Below, piece by piece: positions 34,178-44,393 of a stretch of DNA of 64,000 nucleotides; position 1 is the first letter of the stretch; each line of letters starts with the position of its first letter. Position numbers and translations under genes: made by a program. Source of the DNA: an uncultured Pelagibacteraceae bacterium (GTDB lineage: Bacteria > Pseudomonadota > Alphaproteobacteria > Pelagibacterales > Pelagibacteraceae); NCBI GenBank assembly GCA_902550805.1, contig CACDAL010000006.1, forward strand, positions 1-64,000, written 5' to 3'. The notes below the pieces were generated by a model. It had not been told where the DNA came from, did no database searches, and saw only the letters and a list, made by a program, of their open reading frames with translations.

Positions 34178-34927
34178 TTAAAAATTAAAAATATTGAACC
34201 CCATTCTTATAGCAACAAAAATAACTAAAATGGAAGTAATTAAAGCTAGTATTTTTGTTGAAAATAATTTTATATTTAAAAAATTTCCTATTTGTCCACC
34301 AATAAAGACAGCTATCAATAAGTAAAAATATTCTTTAATTTCAATTAAATTTTGATTTTTGCTTAATTGGCCAATTATTCCAAATATAGAATTTATTAAA
34401 ATAAATAATGAAACAGAAGTAGTTATATATTTGGGGTTGGCCACTCTAAACAAATAAAGAATAGGTCCTAAGAAAATACCTCCGCCTATACCAACAATTC
34501 CTGATACAAATCCTAACGATACACCTATTATAAATGAAAAATATACAGGTAAGGCTTTGTAGCTTGATGAATTATTTTCATAGGATTTAAAATTTACCAA
34601 TAATAGTATTCCCGCAATTACTAAAACAAAGAATAAAATTATTTCAAATAATTCTTTCTCAATTTGCATCGAACCTCCAAAAAATGCAAAAGGTATTGAG
34701 CCAAATAAATAAGGTAAAAGAAGTTTTAAATTGAAATTTCCTGCTCTTATATAATTAAATGAGTTTCCAGAAACCACAATTATATTGCAAGCTAAAGCTA
34801 TAATTGGGAAAATTGTATATGGTATTCCCCATAAAAGTAATAATGCTAAATAAGTGGAACCCCCTCCAAAACCTACGCTTGAGTAAATTAATGCAGTTAC
34901 AAGAAAAAAAATTGATAATATAATCAT
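34178..34927 (-). CDS. TauE/SafE family sulfite-exporter-type membrane protein
   Basis: IYSSVGFGGGSTYLALLLL; GFVSGIVGIGGGIFLGPIL. Confidence 0.88.
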   Translation of the reverse strand: MIILSIFFLVTALIYSSVGFGGGSTYLALLLLWGIPYTIFPIIALACNIIVVSGNSFNYIRAGNFNLKLLLPYLFGSIPFAFFGGSMQIEKELFEIILFFVLVIAGILLLVNFKSYENNSSSYKALPVYFSFIIGVSLGFVSGIVGIGGGIFLGPILYLFRVANPKYITTSVSLFILINSIFGIIGQLSKNQNLIEIKEYFYLLIAVFIGGQIGNFLNIKLFSTKILALITSILVIFVAIRMGFNIFNF

Positions 34928-34938
34928 AAAAATAAATT

Positions 34939-35439
34939 ATGAATGTAAATATAGCATTATTAACAGTTACTGACACAAGAACTTTAAAAACAGATAAATC
35001 CGGGAATTTACTTTTAAAAAAAATCAAAAAAGCCAAGCATAATTTAATTGAAAGAAAAATTTGCAAAGATAACAAAAAAGATATTAAAAAAATTCTTAAA
35101 ATTTGGATAAAAAAGAAAAAAATAGACGTTATTATAACTACCGGAGGAACAGGACTAACTGGAAGAGATATTACTCCGGAAGCAATAGAGGAAATTGCAG
35201 ATAAAAAAATACCTGGCTTTGGCGAAGTTTTTAGATATGTCAGCCTTAAAACAGTTGGAACTTCTTCTATTCAATCTAGAGCATGCGCTGTACTGGCTAA
35301 AGGAAAATATATTTTTGCTCTTCCTGGATCATCAGGGGGAGTTACAGATGCATGGGATAAAATTTTAGTTCATCAATTAAATATAAATCATAAACCTTGT
35401 AATTTTGTAGAACTATTTCCGAGATTAAAAGAAAAATAA
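34939..35439 (+). CDS. moaB: Molybdenum cofactor biosynthesis protein MoaB/Mog
   Basis: IALLTVTDTRTLKTDKSG; TTGGTGLTGRDITPEA; ALPGSSGGVTDAW. Confidence 0.9.
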   Translation: MNVNIALLTVTDTRTLKTDKSGNLLLKKIKKAKHNLIERKICKDNKKDIKKILKIWIKKKKIDVIITTGGTGLTGRDITPEAIEEIADKKIPGFGEVFRYVSLKTVGTSSIQSRACAVLAKGKYIFALPGSSGGVTDAWDKILVHQLNINHKPCNFVELFPRLKEK

Positions 35440-35441
35440 AA

Positions 35442-36296
35442 TTATTTATTTTCTCTGGTGGCAATAAATACACCAAAAGAAGCAATCAAAAATCCGATAA
35501 TATCGAAAGAAGTTAGAGATTCATTTAAAAATAACCAAGCCATAGCTGCCGATGTTACGGGAATTAAAAAAAATATTGTTACAGTTTTGCTAGCGGAATT
35601 ATTTTTTATTAAATACATAAGTATAGTGAATGCTCCAAAAGATACTAAAATAATTTGATGACTCATTGCAATTATAAAAGTTTTAGTAAAATTTATATAT
35701 GGATCTACAAATAATAGAATTACAATTAAGTGAAATAAACATCCTCCTATTGCCTGGTACATGTTGCTTACTGACAATGGTAAATTATAACTTAATTTTT
35801 TTTGCCAAAGAGTTGATGAAGTAATTGCAATTAGCGCAACAAAAGAAGCTAAAATTCCAATTGCAGGTAATGCACTCCCAACATCAAATCCCAAAACTAA
35901 AGCTGCTCCAACAAATCCTAGAAGAACTCCAACCCATTGTTTCCAGGTAACTTTTTCTTTTAATATTGGACCGGCTAAAGCATTTGTTAATATAGGCTGA
36001 AGAGTAACAATTAATGCTGCTATTCCTGTAGGCAAACCTTTTGAAACTGAAAAAAAAACTCCACCTAGATAAAAACCATGAAATAGCACGCCACTAAATA
36101 TAGATTGTATAATATGTTTTTTTTTATCAATAATAATTTTTTTTGTGAAAAGAGAAAAAACAAAAAAACCTAAAGCAACAAAAAAAAATCTAAAACATAA
36201 CGCCGTAAATGGTTCGCTGTTATCTACAATTGGTTTTGTTGTAATAAAAGCTGAAGACCAAAGTAAAATAAAAGCAAAAGGAAACAATCTTATCAT
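35442..36296 (-). CDS. EamA/DMT-family transporter
   Basis: FAFILLWSSAFITTKP; duplicated EamA helices. Confidence 0.85.
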   Translation of the reverse strand: MIRLFPFAFILLWSSAFITTKPIVDNSEPFTALCFRFFFVALGFFVFSLFTKKIIIDKKKHIIQSIFSGVLFHGFYLGGVFFSVSKGLPTGIAALIVTLQPILTNALAGPILKEKVTWKQWVGVLLGFVGAALVLGFDVGSALPAIGILASFVALIAITSSTLWQKKLSYNLPLSVSNMYQAIGGCLFHLIVILLFVDPYINFTKTFIIAMSHQIILVSFGAFTILMYLIKNNSASKTVTIFFLIPVTSAAMAWLFLNESLTSFDIIGFLIASFGVFIATRENK

Positions 36297-36311
36297 TTAA
36301 GAGAAAAATAT

Positions 36312-36557
36312 TTATTTTTGATATTTTTCTTTCCACTCGGGGTATGGCATTCCATAAACATGCTCTCTAGCATTTGGATCTGAAATTTCTATACCTTTTT
36401 TTCCAGCTTCTTCCCTGTACCATTTTGATAAACAGTTTCTACAAAATCCAGCAAGATTCATTAAGTCAATATTCTGAACATCTTTTCTATCTCTCAAATG
36501 ATTTAATAATCTTTCAAAAGCTGCTGATTGTAATTCTTTTTTAGTATTTTCATCCAT
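36312..36557 (-). CDS. DUF1244 family protein
   Basis: VQNIDLMNLAGFCRNCLSKWY; VYGMPYPEWK. Confidence 0.88.
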   Translation of the reverse strand: MDENTKKELQSAAFERLLNHLRDRKDVQNIDLMNLAGFCRNCLSKWYREEAGKKGIEISDPNAREHVYGMPYPEWKEKYQK

Positions 36558-36644
36558 ATTTTATTATGTTTTAAATTTGAAATTTTTAAGATCTTATCAA
36601 ATAAATTTGGAAAAACAAAAATAACTGTGCAATAAATTTATAAA

Positions 36645-37655
36645 ATGAAAAATTTATTAGATGAAAAAATTTTAGAAGAAGCAAATTTGTGGATAAAAGA
36701 TGATCATAAAGTAACTTTAGCTACTGTTATAAAAACTTGGGGATCATCCCCGCGCCAAGTTGGAAGCAAAATGATTGTAAATGAAAAAGGTGATTTTTCA
36801 GGATCTATATCTGGAGGATGTATAGAGTCTTCTGTAGTAGGAGAATCTATGCAATTAATAAAAGATGACGAGCCATTCAAAAAGATTGAATTAAAAGTTT
36901 CTAATGAAAATGCTTGGGAAGTAGGACTTGCCTGCGGAGGAGAAATTACAATTTATCTTGAACAATTAAATCAAATGAAAAAACAATTATTAGAACTAAT
37001 TATAAACAAGAAGAAACACAAAAAGGAATTTGCAATAATTGCTAATATTTCAACAGGAGAAAGTTGTATTTTTGAAAAAAACAAACCTATAGACAAAAAT
37101 TTTGAAAAACATTCTGATGCAATAAATAATTACTTTAACAATAAACAAAACGGAATTATTGAAAACACAAATATTTTTATTGATACGTATTTAAGACCTA
37201 TAAAAGTGATAATAGTAGGAGCGGTCCATATAGCTCAATATTTAGTAGATTATTCAAAAAATTTAAATTTTGAAATATTTATAATTGATCCCAGAGGTTA
37301 TTTTGCATCAGAAAAAAGATTTCCCAATATGAATATTGTCAACAAATGGCCCAAAGAAGCTTTCGAAGAAATAGAAACAGATTCAAACACTGCTTTAATT
37401 GCTTTAACACACGATCCAAAAATAGATGATCCGGCTTTGCAGCATGCTTTAAAAAATAAATTTTTTTATATAGGTGCCTTAGGTAGTAAAAAAACTCATA
37501 TAAATAGATGCAATAGATTAAAAGAAGCCGGATACAGCGATGAAGAAATTAGTTCTATTCATGGACCTGTGGGTATTAAGCTTGGAGGAAAATCTGCTCC
37601 AGAAATTGCTTTATCAATTACAGCTCAGCTAGTTTTGGAATCTCACAAATTATAA
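36645..37655 (+). CDS. XdhC/CoxI family molybdoenzyme maturation protein
   Basis: TVIKTWGSSPRQVGSKM, GSISGGCIES, C-terminal Rossmann domain GALGSKKTH. Confidence 0.9.
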   Translation: MKNLLDEKILEEANLWIKDDHKVTLATVIKTWGSSPRQVGSKMIVNEKGDFSGSISGGCIESSVVGESMQLIKDDEPFKKIELKVSNENAWEVGLACGGEITIYLEQLNQMKKQLLELIINKKKHKKEFAIIANISTGESCIFEKNKPIDKNFEKHSDAINNYFNNKQNGIIENTNIFIDTYLRPIKVIIVGAVHIAQYLVDYSKNLNFEIFIIDPRGYFASEKRFPNMNIVNKWPKEAFEEIETDSNTALIALTHDPKIDDPALQHALKNKFFYIGALGSKKTHINRCNRLKEAGYSDEEISSIHGPVGIKLGGKSAPEIALSITAQLVLESHKL

Positions 37656-38093
37656 TTGAATACTAACACCTTTTAACCATTCACTTTCTTCATTAGAGTA
37701 ATGTTCTTTTTTCCATACAGGTGTTCTTTTTTTTATCTCTTCTATAATAAATCTAGAAAGATTGTATGCTTCATCACGATGTCTACATCCAACTCCAATG
37801 ATAATACTTTTCTCTTTTACATCCAAATAGCCTTTAATATGTTCAATAAATACAGCTTTATCTTTTATTTTTAATTTACTCTCAGATTCTTTATAGATTT
37901 CTTCAAAACTTTTAATAACCATCGTATCTCTTGAATCGTACGTAATACCAATTACTTTTTTATTTTCATTTATACCTCTAACTGTTCCAACAAAATAAAT
38001 AATCGCTCCAAAGTTTGAAGATGATAGAAATTTTTCTGCTTTTAAAATATCTATTTTTTCTTTTGAAGAATCTATAATTTTAGCATGTAACAT
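37650..38093 (-). CDS. moaE: Molybdopterin synthase catalytic subunit
   Basis: FVGTVRGIN, HIKGYLDVKE, GCRHRDEAYN, TPVWKKEHY. Confidence 0.9.
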   Translation of the reverse strand: MLHAKIIDSSKEKIDILKAEKFLSSSNFGAIIYFVGTVRGINENKKVIGITYDSRDTMVIKSFEEIYKESESKLKIKDKAVFIEHIKGYLDVKEKSIIIGVGCRHRDEAYNLSRFIIEEIKKRTPVWKKEHYSNEESEWLKGVSIQL

Positions 38094-38362
38094 TAACCGC
38101 CTCCAATAGGTGGAATAATTCCAATTACTTGGTTATTATTAATTTTGTAGTTTTCGGAAATAATTTCATCCTCTTCAGAACAAAAAGCAGAACTTTGAAC
38201 TAATTTTTTTAAATTTTGATTACCTTTAAAATTTTTCTCAATGAATTTTAGTATTTGAATTTTTATATCTTTTATTGAACTATTTTTTTTAACCTCTAAT
38301 TCTAAAAAGTTATTTTTACTTAAATCTTTAGTAGCACCATAAAGTTCAACAGAAACTTTCAT
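38093..38362 (-). CDS. moaD: Molybdopterin synthase sulfur-carrier subunit
   Basis: Ubiquitin-like MoaD with C-terminal IIPPIGGG, overlapping moaE by 1 nt. Confidence 0.85.
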   Translation of the reverse strand: MKVSVELYGATKDLSKNNFLELEVKKNSSIKDIKIQILKFIEKNFKGNQNLKKLVQSSAFCSEEDEIISENYKINNNQVIGIIPPIGGG

Positions 38363-38364
38363 AT

Positions 38365-38910
38365 TTAAAAAATGTCATTTAAAAAATCTGGCAATCCATT
38401 AGGGTTTTTCCAAAGACCAGTTTTTCCACCTTCTTTAATAAGAAGTTTAACATTGTTTATTTCCAAATGTGGATTAACAATTTTACACAAATCATAAATA
38501 GTAATTAAAGCTGCATTCACTCCCATTATAGCTTCCATTTCAACACCTGTTTTTGCTACAGCAGATACTACACAGAAAACTTCTAAAGAATTATCATTAT
38601 CATGCATAACTATTTTGGCTGTTGTATGATCAATTGGAAGTGGATGACAAAGAGGTATTAATTCACTTGTTTTCTTTACACCTAAAATTGCAGAGATTTC
38701 TGCTAGAGCAATTGGATCACCTTTTGGCATTTTTTTTGTTTTAATAAGATCAAAAATTTCTTTTCCTACATAAATTTTTCCAGAAGCTAATGCACGTCTA
38801 AAAGTTTCTTTTTTTGAAGAAACATCAACCATATTAAATGAATTTTTTTTAAATAATTCACTTGCCCAATCTTTTAATTCGTCCTGGTTAATTATTTTTA
38901 ATTTAGTCAA
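38365..38910 (-). CDS. moaC: Cyclic pyranopterin monophosphate synthase
   Basis: FNMVDVSSKKETFRRALASG, PLCHPLPIDH, EMEAIMGVNAAL. Confidence 0.93.
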   Translation of the reverse strand: MTKLKIINQDELKDWASELFKKNSFNMVDVSSKKETFRRALASGKIYVGKEIFDLIKTKKMPKGDPIALAEISAILGVKKTSELIPLCHPLPIDHTTAKIVMHDNDNSLEVFCVVSAVAKTGVEMEAIMGVNAALITIYDLCKIVNPHLEINNVKLLIKEGGKTGLWKNPNGLPDFLNDIF

Positions 38911-39903
38911 TTATCCTCCTGTTTTAGATAAATTTTTAGTTAAACCAGTTTCACCCAATTCTAAATAGTGAGATTCTTTTTTGAATTGCATTTGTTTTAA
39001 TATTAAATCTTTTAGCTCATTAAGTTGATCATCTTTTTGTAACAAATGTCTAACACTTATTCCAGTATTTCCAAATAAACAAAGTCTTAGATCTCCCCTA
39101 GATGTAATTCTTAAGCGATTACAAGTTTTACAAAAATCTTTTGAATAAGGAGCTATTATTCCAAACTTACCTTTATATTCAGGGTTTATATAATTTAGAG
39201 AAGGACCTGCGTCTCTTCCTAAGGTTTGGTAAATCCAATTATTTTCATTTAAATAATTCTTGAAGATCTTAGATGAAACATGATATTTTTTAAAATATTC
39301 TAAATTATCCCCAGTTTGCATTAATTCTATATATCTAAAATCAATTTTATTATTTTTAATAAAGTCTGACCATTTATCAAAATCTTTTTCTGAGGAGTTA
39401 ATTCCATTTAGTAGAACAGCATTAATTTTAACATTTTCAAATCCCAGATCTTGTAGATTTTTTATTCCTTGTAAAATTTCTTTCAACCTATCATGACCGG
39501 TAACATTTTTAAAAGTTTCACGGTCAAGACTATCTATGCTTATATTTATTCCGTTTAAACCACTATCTACTAATAACTTTGCTTTTTTATCTAAATGATA
39601 GCCATTTGTTGTTATTACAACTTTTTTTATTCCAGATTCAATTTTTAAAATTTTAATAATTTCAAAAAAATCCTTTCTCACAGTAGGTTCTCCTCCTGTA
39701 ATTCTAATTTTACAAACTCCTAATTCAGAAAAGGATTTTGCGAGACGCTTAATTTCATCTAGATGAAGAAATTTTCTATTATCACTTTTATCAACCTGGT
39801 AACCATTTGGTAAACAATAGCCACATTTGAAATTACAAACATCTGTGATCGACATTCTAATGTAAGGAAATGTTCTACCAAAACTATCTTTAAGAATATT
39901 CAT
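38911..39903 (-). CDS. moaA: GTP 3',8-cyclase (radical SAM)
   Basis: SITDVCNFKCGYC, CKICxRI-type second cluster FCKTCNRLRITSRGDLRLCLF, C-terminal TGG. Confidence 0.94.
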   Translation of the reverse strand: MNILKDSFGRTFPYIRMSITDVCNFKCGYCLPNGYQVDKSDNRKFLHLDEIKRLAKSFSELGVCKIRITGGEPTVRKDFFEIIKILKIESGIKKVVITTNGYHLDKKAKLLVDSGLNGINISIDSLDRETFKNVTGHDRLKEILQGIKNLQDLGFENVKINAVLLNGINSSEKDFDKWSDFIKNNKIDFRYIELMQTGDNLEYFKKYHVSSKIFKNYLNENNWIYQTLGRDAGPSLNYINPEYKGKFGIIAPYSKDFCKTCNRLRITSRGDLRLCLFGNTGISVRHLLQKDDQLNELKDLILKQMQFKKESHYLELGETGLTKNLSKTGG

Positions 39904-39940
39904 TAATAATATTTTAGCACAATTTTTTGTGTAAAATAAA

Positions 39941-42715
39941 TTAATTCTGGGTTAATTCTGCTTGATTTTCTTTAGGTTCAATTTCAGTTTTGAATTGATT
40001 AGAAATTTTTTGTACTTCTACTGATGAAACTTTATATTCAGCACATTTAGTTTCTTCATCTTTACCATGGCCAGTTACCATATTGACCATATATTCTGGG
40101 AAATGAAATGTTGTAAATACTATGCCTTCTTTTACTTTATCTGTAACTTCAACTTTTAGAGCAACTTCTCCTCTTCCTGAATACAGTCTACCTATATCTC
40201 CTGTGTTTAAATCTCTTTTTTCAGCATCTTTTGGATGTACTAATAAAATATCTTCAGAAACAATGTTAACGTTTTTTGTTCTTCTAGTCATAGTAGCCGC
40301 GTTATAATGTTGCAAAACTCTACTAGTAGTTAGAATTAATGGATAATCATCTTTATTTTTTTCAATTTCCGCAGACTCTTTAAAATCAAAGTTTTTAAGT
40401 CTTCCTTTTCCAAGCTTGAATGTTTCTTTATGTAAAATTTTAGTATCAGTACCATCTTCTTGTACTGGCCATTGTAATCCTAATTTTCCTAATCTTTCTC
40501 TTGTAACTCCTTTAAAGAAAGGAACTACGTCAGCTATTTCTGCAAGCACTTCATCAGCATCATATGTTGCTTGATTAAAGCCAAGTTTTTGCATCATGTC
40601 GGTAACAATTACACCATCTGGTTTTGTTCCTGGCAAAGGTTCTGCTGCACGATTTACTCTTTGTATTCTTCTTTCTGTATTTGTAAAAGTTCCATCTTTT
40701 TCTAAAAAAGTCGTTCCAGGAAGAACTACATTTGCGAGTTTAGCTGTTTCACTCATAAATATTTCCTGAACAACTAATAGCTCAAGTGAGTTCATGGCTT
40801 CAACTACATGGCTACTATTTGGGTCAGTCTGAACTATATCTTCCCCGATAATCCATAGAGCTTTTACTTCTTTATTTATTGAGGCATCAAAAATTTCAGG
40901 TATTTTTAATCCAGCTTTTGTTGGATGAATGACACCATATTTTTCTGTATAGAATTCCTGAACTTTTTTGTCTGCAACGTTAAAATATCCTGCTCCTTGA
41001 TGTGGTTGACAGCCCATATCAGCCGCACCTTGAACATTATTTTGTCCTCTTAATGGATTTACTCCAACTCCAGGTCTTCCAATATTACCAGTTATCATTG
41101 CAAGATCAGCAATTAACATAACAGTTTTAGAACCTTGTTCATGTTCTGTAACTCCTAATCCGTGGAATTCCATTGAGTTATTTGCAGTTGCATATGCAAT
41201 TGCAGCTTCTTTAACTAATTGTTTATCTACTCCAGCAACTTCAGCTAATTTATCAATATCTTGTTTTTCAATTTCCTTCAAAAATGTATCAAATCCTTCA
41301 GTTCTAGTTTCGACAAATTTTTTGTCATACATTTTGTGCTTAATAATAAAATAAAGCATCATGTTAAGAACTGCCACATTTGTTCCTGGTCTTAGTCTAA
41401 TGTGATAGTCTGCAAGTTTTGCAAGTTCAGTGGTTACAGGGTCTAGAACAATAAGTTTTTTGCCTTTCATTACTTGTTGTTTAATTTTTGATCCTGTAAC
41501 TGGATGAGCATTGGTTGGATTTGCTCCAATGACTAAAAATAAATCAGCGTGATATATATCTTCAGTTGAATTTGTTGCAGCGCCTGTGCCAAAAGTTTGT
41601 TGCATACCCCAAGCAGTTGGTGAATGACAGATTCTTGCACAACAATCTATATTGTTGGTCCCAATTGCTGCTCTAATCATTTTTTGAAATACATAATTTT
41701 CCTCGTTTGTACATCTGGCTGAAGAAATACCCGCAACTGCATCAGGTCCATTGCTTTTTGTAATTCTATTTAATTCTTTTTTTATATAATCATATGCTTC
41801 ATCCCATGAAGCCTCCTCAAATTTGCCATTTCTTTTAATCATTGGACTTTTTAATCTGTCCGGGTGATTATAAAAACCAAATGCATATCTTCCTTTAATG
41901 CAAGTATGACCTGCGTTAACTTCGGTTTCTTTTGGAGTATCAATCGCAACTACTTTATTGTCTTTAATTGAAGCTTCTAAATTGCATCCAACACCGCAAT
42001 ATGAACAAGTTGTTCTAACTTTTTTATCTACTTTTACGGATTTTGATTGAAATACATCAGAAATAGCATCTGTAGGACAGGTGTGAGCACATGCTCCACA
42101 AGATACACATGAAGAGTCTCCAAATAACATATCATTGTCTGTTGTTATTCTGGATTCAAATCCTCTGCCGCTCATGGTTAGTACAAATGAACCTTGAATT
42201 TCATCACATGCTCTAACGCATCTTCCACAATTAATACAATTGTCTAAATTCATTCTCATGTAATCATGAGAAGTATCTCTAGGAATTCCTTTGTGTTGTT
42301 TTGGTTTATTGTATCTATGTTCTTTAATTCCTAAATCATTAGCCACATCTTGGAGTTCACAATTATTATCAACTTCACAAGTATCACAGTTCATAGGATG
42401 GTCAGTTAAAACTAATTCAACAATATTTTTTCTTAAATCACTTAATGTTTCATTGGTTGTAAAGATGTGTTGATTTTCTCCAACAGGAGTATGACATGAG
42501 GCAACTACTTTTGTTGGACCATCTTTTTCTAACGCAACTTCCACAGAACATACTCGACAAGCACCATATGGAGCTAAATTAGGATCATCGCACAAAGTTG
42601 GAACTTTTTTTTCACCAAGATAGCTTTTTACAAATTTTAGAATTGAAGTATGTTTTGGGCCTATTTCGTATGGCTTTCCGTCTATATAAGCAATTTTTCT
42701 TTTTTCAGCACTCAT
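39941..42715 (-). CDS. fdhF: NAD-dependent formate dehydrogenase alpha subunit (Cys-type, with N-terminal 2Fe-2S and 4Fe-4S domains)
   Basis: TCSYCGVGCNLE, CCARICHSPTAWGMQ, NPLRGQNNVQGAADMG. Confidence 0.93.
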   Translation of the reverse strand: MSAEKRKIAYIDGKPYEIGPKHTSILKFVKSYLGEKKVPTLCDDPNLAPYGACRVCSVEVALEKDGPTKVVASCHTPVGENQHIFTTNETLSDLRKNIVELVLTDHPMNCDTCEVDNNCELQDVANDLGIKEHRYNKPKQHKGIPRDTSHDYMRMNLDNCINCGRCVRACDEIQGSFVLTMSGRGFESRITTDNDMLFGDSSCVSCGACAHTCPTDAISDVFQSKSVKVDKKVRTTCSYCGVGCNLEASIKDNKVVAIDTPKETEVNAGHTCIKGRYAFGFYNHPDRLKSPMIKRNGKFEEASWDEAYDYIKKELNRITKSNGPDAVAGISSARCTNEENYVFQKMIRAAIGTNNIDCCARICHSPTAWGMQQTFGTGAATNSTEDIYHADLFLVIGANPTNAHPVTGSKIKQQVMKGKKLIVLDPVTTELAKLADYHIRLRPGTNVAVLNMMLYFIIKHKMYDKKFVETRTEGFDTFLKEIEKQDIDKLAEVAGVDKQLVKEAAIAYATANNSMEFHGLGVTEHEQGSKTVMLIADLAMITGNIGRPGVGVNPLRGQNNVQGAADMGCQPHQGAGYFNVADKKVQEFYTEKYGVIHPTKAGLKIPEIFDASINKEVKALWIIGEDIVQTDPNSSHVVEAMNSLELLVVQEIFMSETAKLANVVLPGTTFLEKDGTFTNTERRIQRVNRAAEPLPGTKPDGVIVTDMMQKLGFNQATYDADEVLAEIADVVPFFKGVTRERLGKLGLQWPVQEDGTDTKILHKETFKLGKGRLKNFDFKESAEIEKNKDDYPLILTTSRVLQHYNAATMTRRTKNVNIVSEDILLVHPKDAEKRDLNTGDIGRLYSGRGEVALKVEVTDKVKEGIVFTTFHFPEYMVNMVTGHGKDEETKCAEYKVSSVEVQKISNQFKTEIEPKENQAELTQN

Positions 42716-42718
42716 GTA

Positions 42719-44377
42719 TTAATTATCTATTAATATATCATTTTTTAATTCATCACCAAAATATTTCAATATATTCATAATAGGAGTAGGTATAGCCCCA
42801 CATAAAGCGCAAAGGCATCCTTTTTGCATTGTTATAAGCAATTCATTAAGTAATTTAAGGGGAATTTTTGCTGTTTTATTTTTTACTTGATCAAACATTT
42901 CTTTTCCCCTGTAGGATCCAAGTCTTCCTGGGAAGCATTTACCACAAGATTCTTCAGCAGAAAATTCAAATAGATGGTGAATATAATCAATCATATTAAA
43001 GTTTTTCGGAATGCTAACAACACTTGCATGGCCCAACATAAAACCGCCAGCTGTAAATTCTTGAAAATCAAGATTTAATTTTTCTACTTCAGCCAATGGA
43101 ACCACGCCTCCAAGAGGACCTCCAATTTGAAATGCTTTAATAGGTTCTTTATATCCACCTCCAATTTCATTAAAAATTTTTTTCATAGATGTGCCCATAT
43201 CAATTTCATAAACACCTGGTTTATTAAAAAAACTATCTAAGCAAACTAGTTTAGTTCCTGCTGATTTTTTATTACCGATTGCAGAAAACTTTTCGGCTCC
43301 GTTGATTAAAATACCTGTAGCAGCCGCTAAACTTTCTACGTTATTAACTACAGTAGGCTTTTTGTACAATCCTTCCGTAACAGGAAAAGGAGGTCGTACA
43401 TCAACTTCTGCTCTTCTTCCTTCAATTGATGCAATTAATGCAGTTTCTTCTCCGCATATGTATGCACCTTGTCCAATACAAATATTTAGATCAAAAGAAA
43501 AATCTGTTCCAAGAATTTTTTCTCCTAATAATTTTTCACTTTTTAACAAATTAATCGAACCGTTAATAGCCTCTATAGATTTTGGGTATTCACCTCTGAT
43601 ATACAAAACTCCTTCATTTCCACCAATTACATATCCACAAATAACCATACCAAATAATACTTTTAAAGGCTGATCTTCTAGTAAATAACGATCAGAGAAA
43701 GCACCTGAGTCACCTTCGTCTGCATTACAAACAACATATTTTTTTTCAGAATTTGTTTTGCTACAAAAATCCCATTTCATTCCGGTTGGAAATCCTGCAC
43801 CACCTCTACCTGTCAAATTTGAATCTAAGAGTGATTTAATAATTTTTTTTTTATCAGTTTTTAAAAATTTATTTAAAAGCTCTTTAAATTGATCGACGTT
43901 TGATAACTTGTCATCCATTAAAAAACTTGTAGTAGCATAACTTTTTGAAAAAAATTTTTCTTGTTTAATTTCTTCTCTGTTTATTATTTGATCTATTTTT
44001 TTTATATCTTCTCCTGCATAATTTTCTCCATCGTAATGAAATGCATGATTTTCGTAACAGTGGCCTAAGCAAAACATTTCTCCTACTTTATCTTTACCTA
44101 GCTTTTCTTGTAATTTTTCCTTAAGAGGTATTTGTGTTCCAGCACACATACAAGCACTTCCATTACAAACAAAAGCTTTTTTCTTTCTATGAGAAGGTCT
44201 TAGGAATTCGTAAAAACTTTCAGCACCATGGACTGTGGATATGCCCATTTTATATTTATCTGCCAATTCTTTCATGCCTTGATCATCATTAGAATTTAAT
44301 GATCTTTCAGACATTTTTTGGAATAGATTGTTTTTTAACCCAATCCTTCCAGATAAATTACTAATATTTTTCGACAC
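42719..44377 (-). CDS. fdsB: Formate dehydrogenase fused gamma-beta subunit (NuoE-like + NuoF-like)
   Basis: N-terminal CNGSAC...CLGHC 2Fe-2S domain, then LTGRGGAGFPTGMKW and ESCGKCFPGR. Confidence 0.88.
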   Translation of the reverse strand: MSKNISNLSGRIGLKNNLFQKMSERSLNSNDDQGMKELADKYKMGISTVHGAESFYEFLRPSHRKKKAFVCNGSACMCAGTQIPLKEKLQEKLGKDKVGEMFCLGHCYENHAFHYDGENYAGEDIKKIDQIINREEIKQEKFFSKSYATTSFLMDDKLSNVDQFKELLNKFLKTDKKKIIKSLLDSNLTGRGGAGFPTGMKWDFCSKTNSEKKYVVCNADEGDSGAFSDRYLLEDQPLKVLFGMVICGYVIGGNEGVLYIRGEYPKSIEAINGSINLLKSEKLLGEKILGTDFSFDLNICIGQGAYICGEETALIASIEGRRAEVDVRPPFPVTEGLYKKPTVVNNVESLAAATGILINGAEKFSAIGNKKSAGTKLVCLDSFFNKPGVYEIDMGTSMKKIFNEIGGGYKEPIKAFQIGGPLGGVVPLAEVEKLNLDFQEFTAGGFMLGHASVVSIPKNFNMIDYIHHLFEFSAEESCGKCFPGRLGSYRGKEMFDQVKNKTAKIPLKLLNELLITMQKGCLCALCGAIPTPIMNILKYFGDELKNDILIDN

Positions 44378-44393
44378 CAGTCTCCTTTTGCAA

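Noticed and set aside
34755-35075. 106-aa minus-strand ORF across the TauE/moaB junction
   Set aside because: Overlaps two well-supported genes; composition looks like antisense artefact.
39941-42715. Selenocysteine-type formate dehydrogenase
   Set aside because: The active-site position is Cys (CCARICHSPT) with no in-frame TGA.
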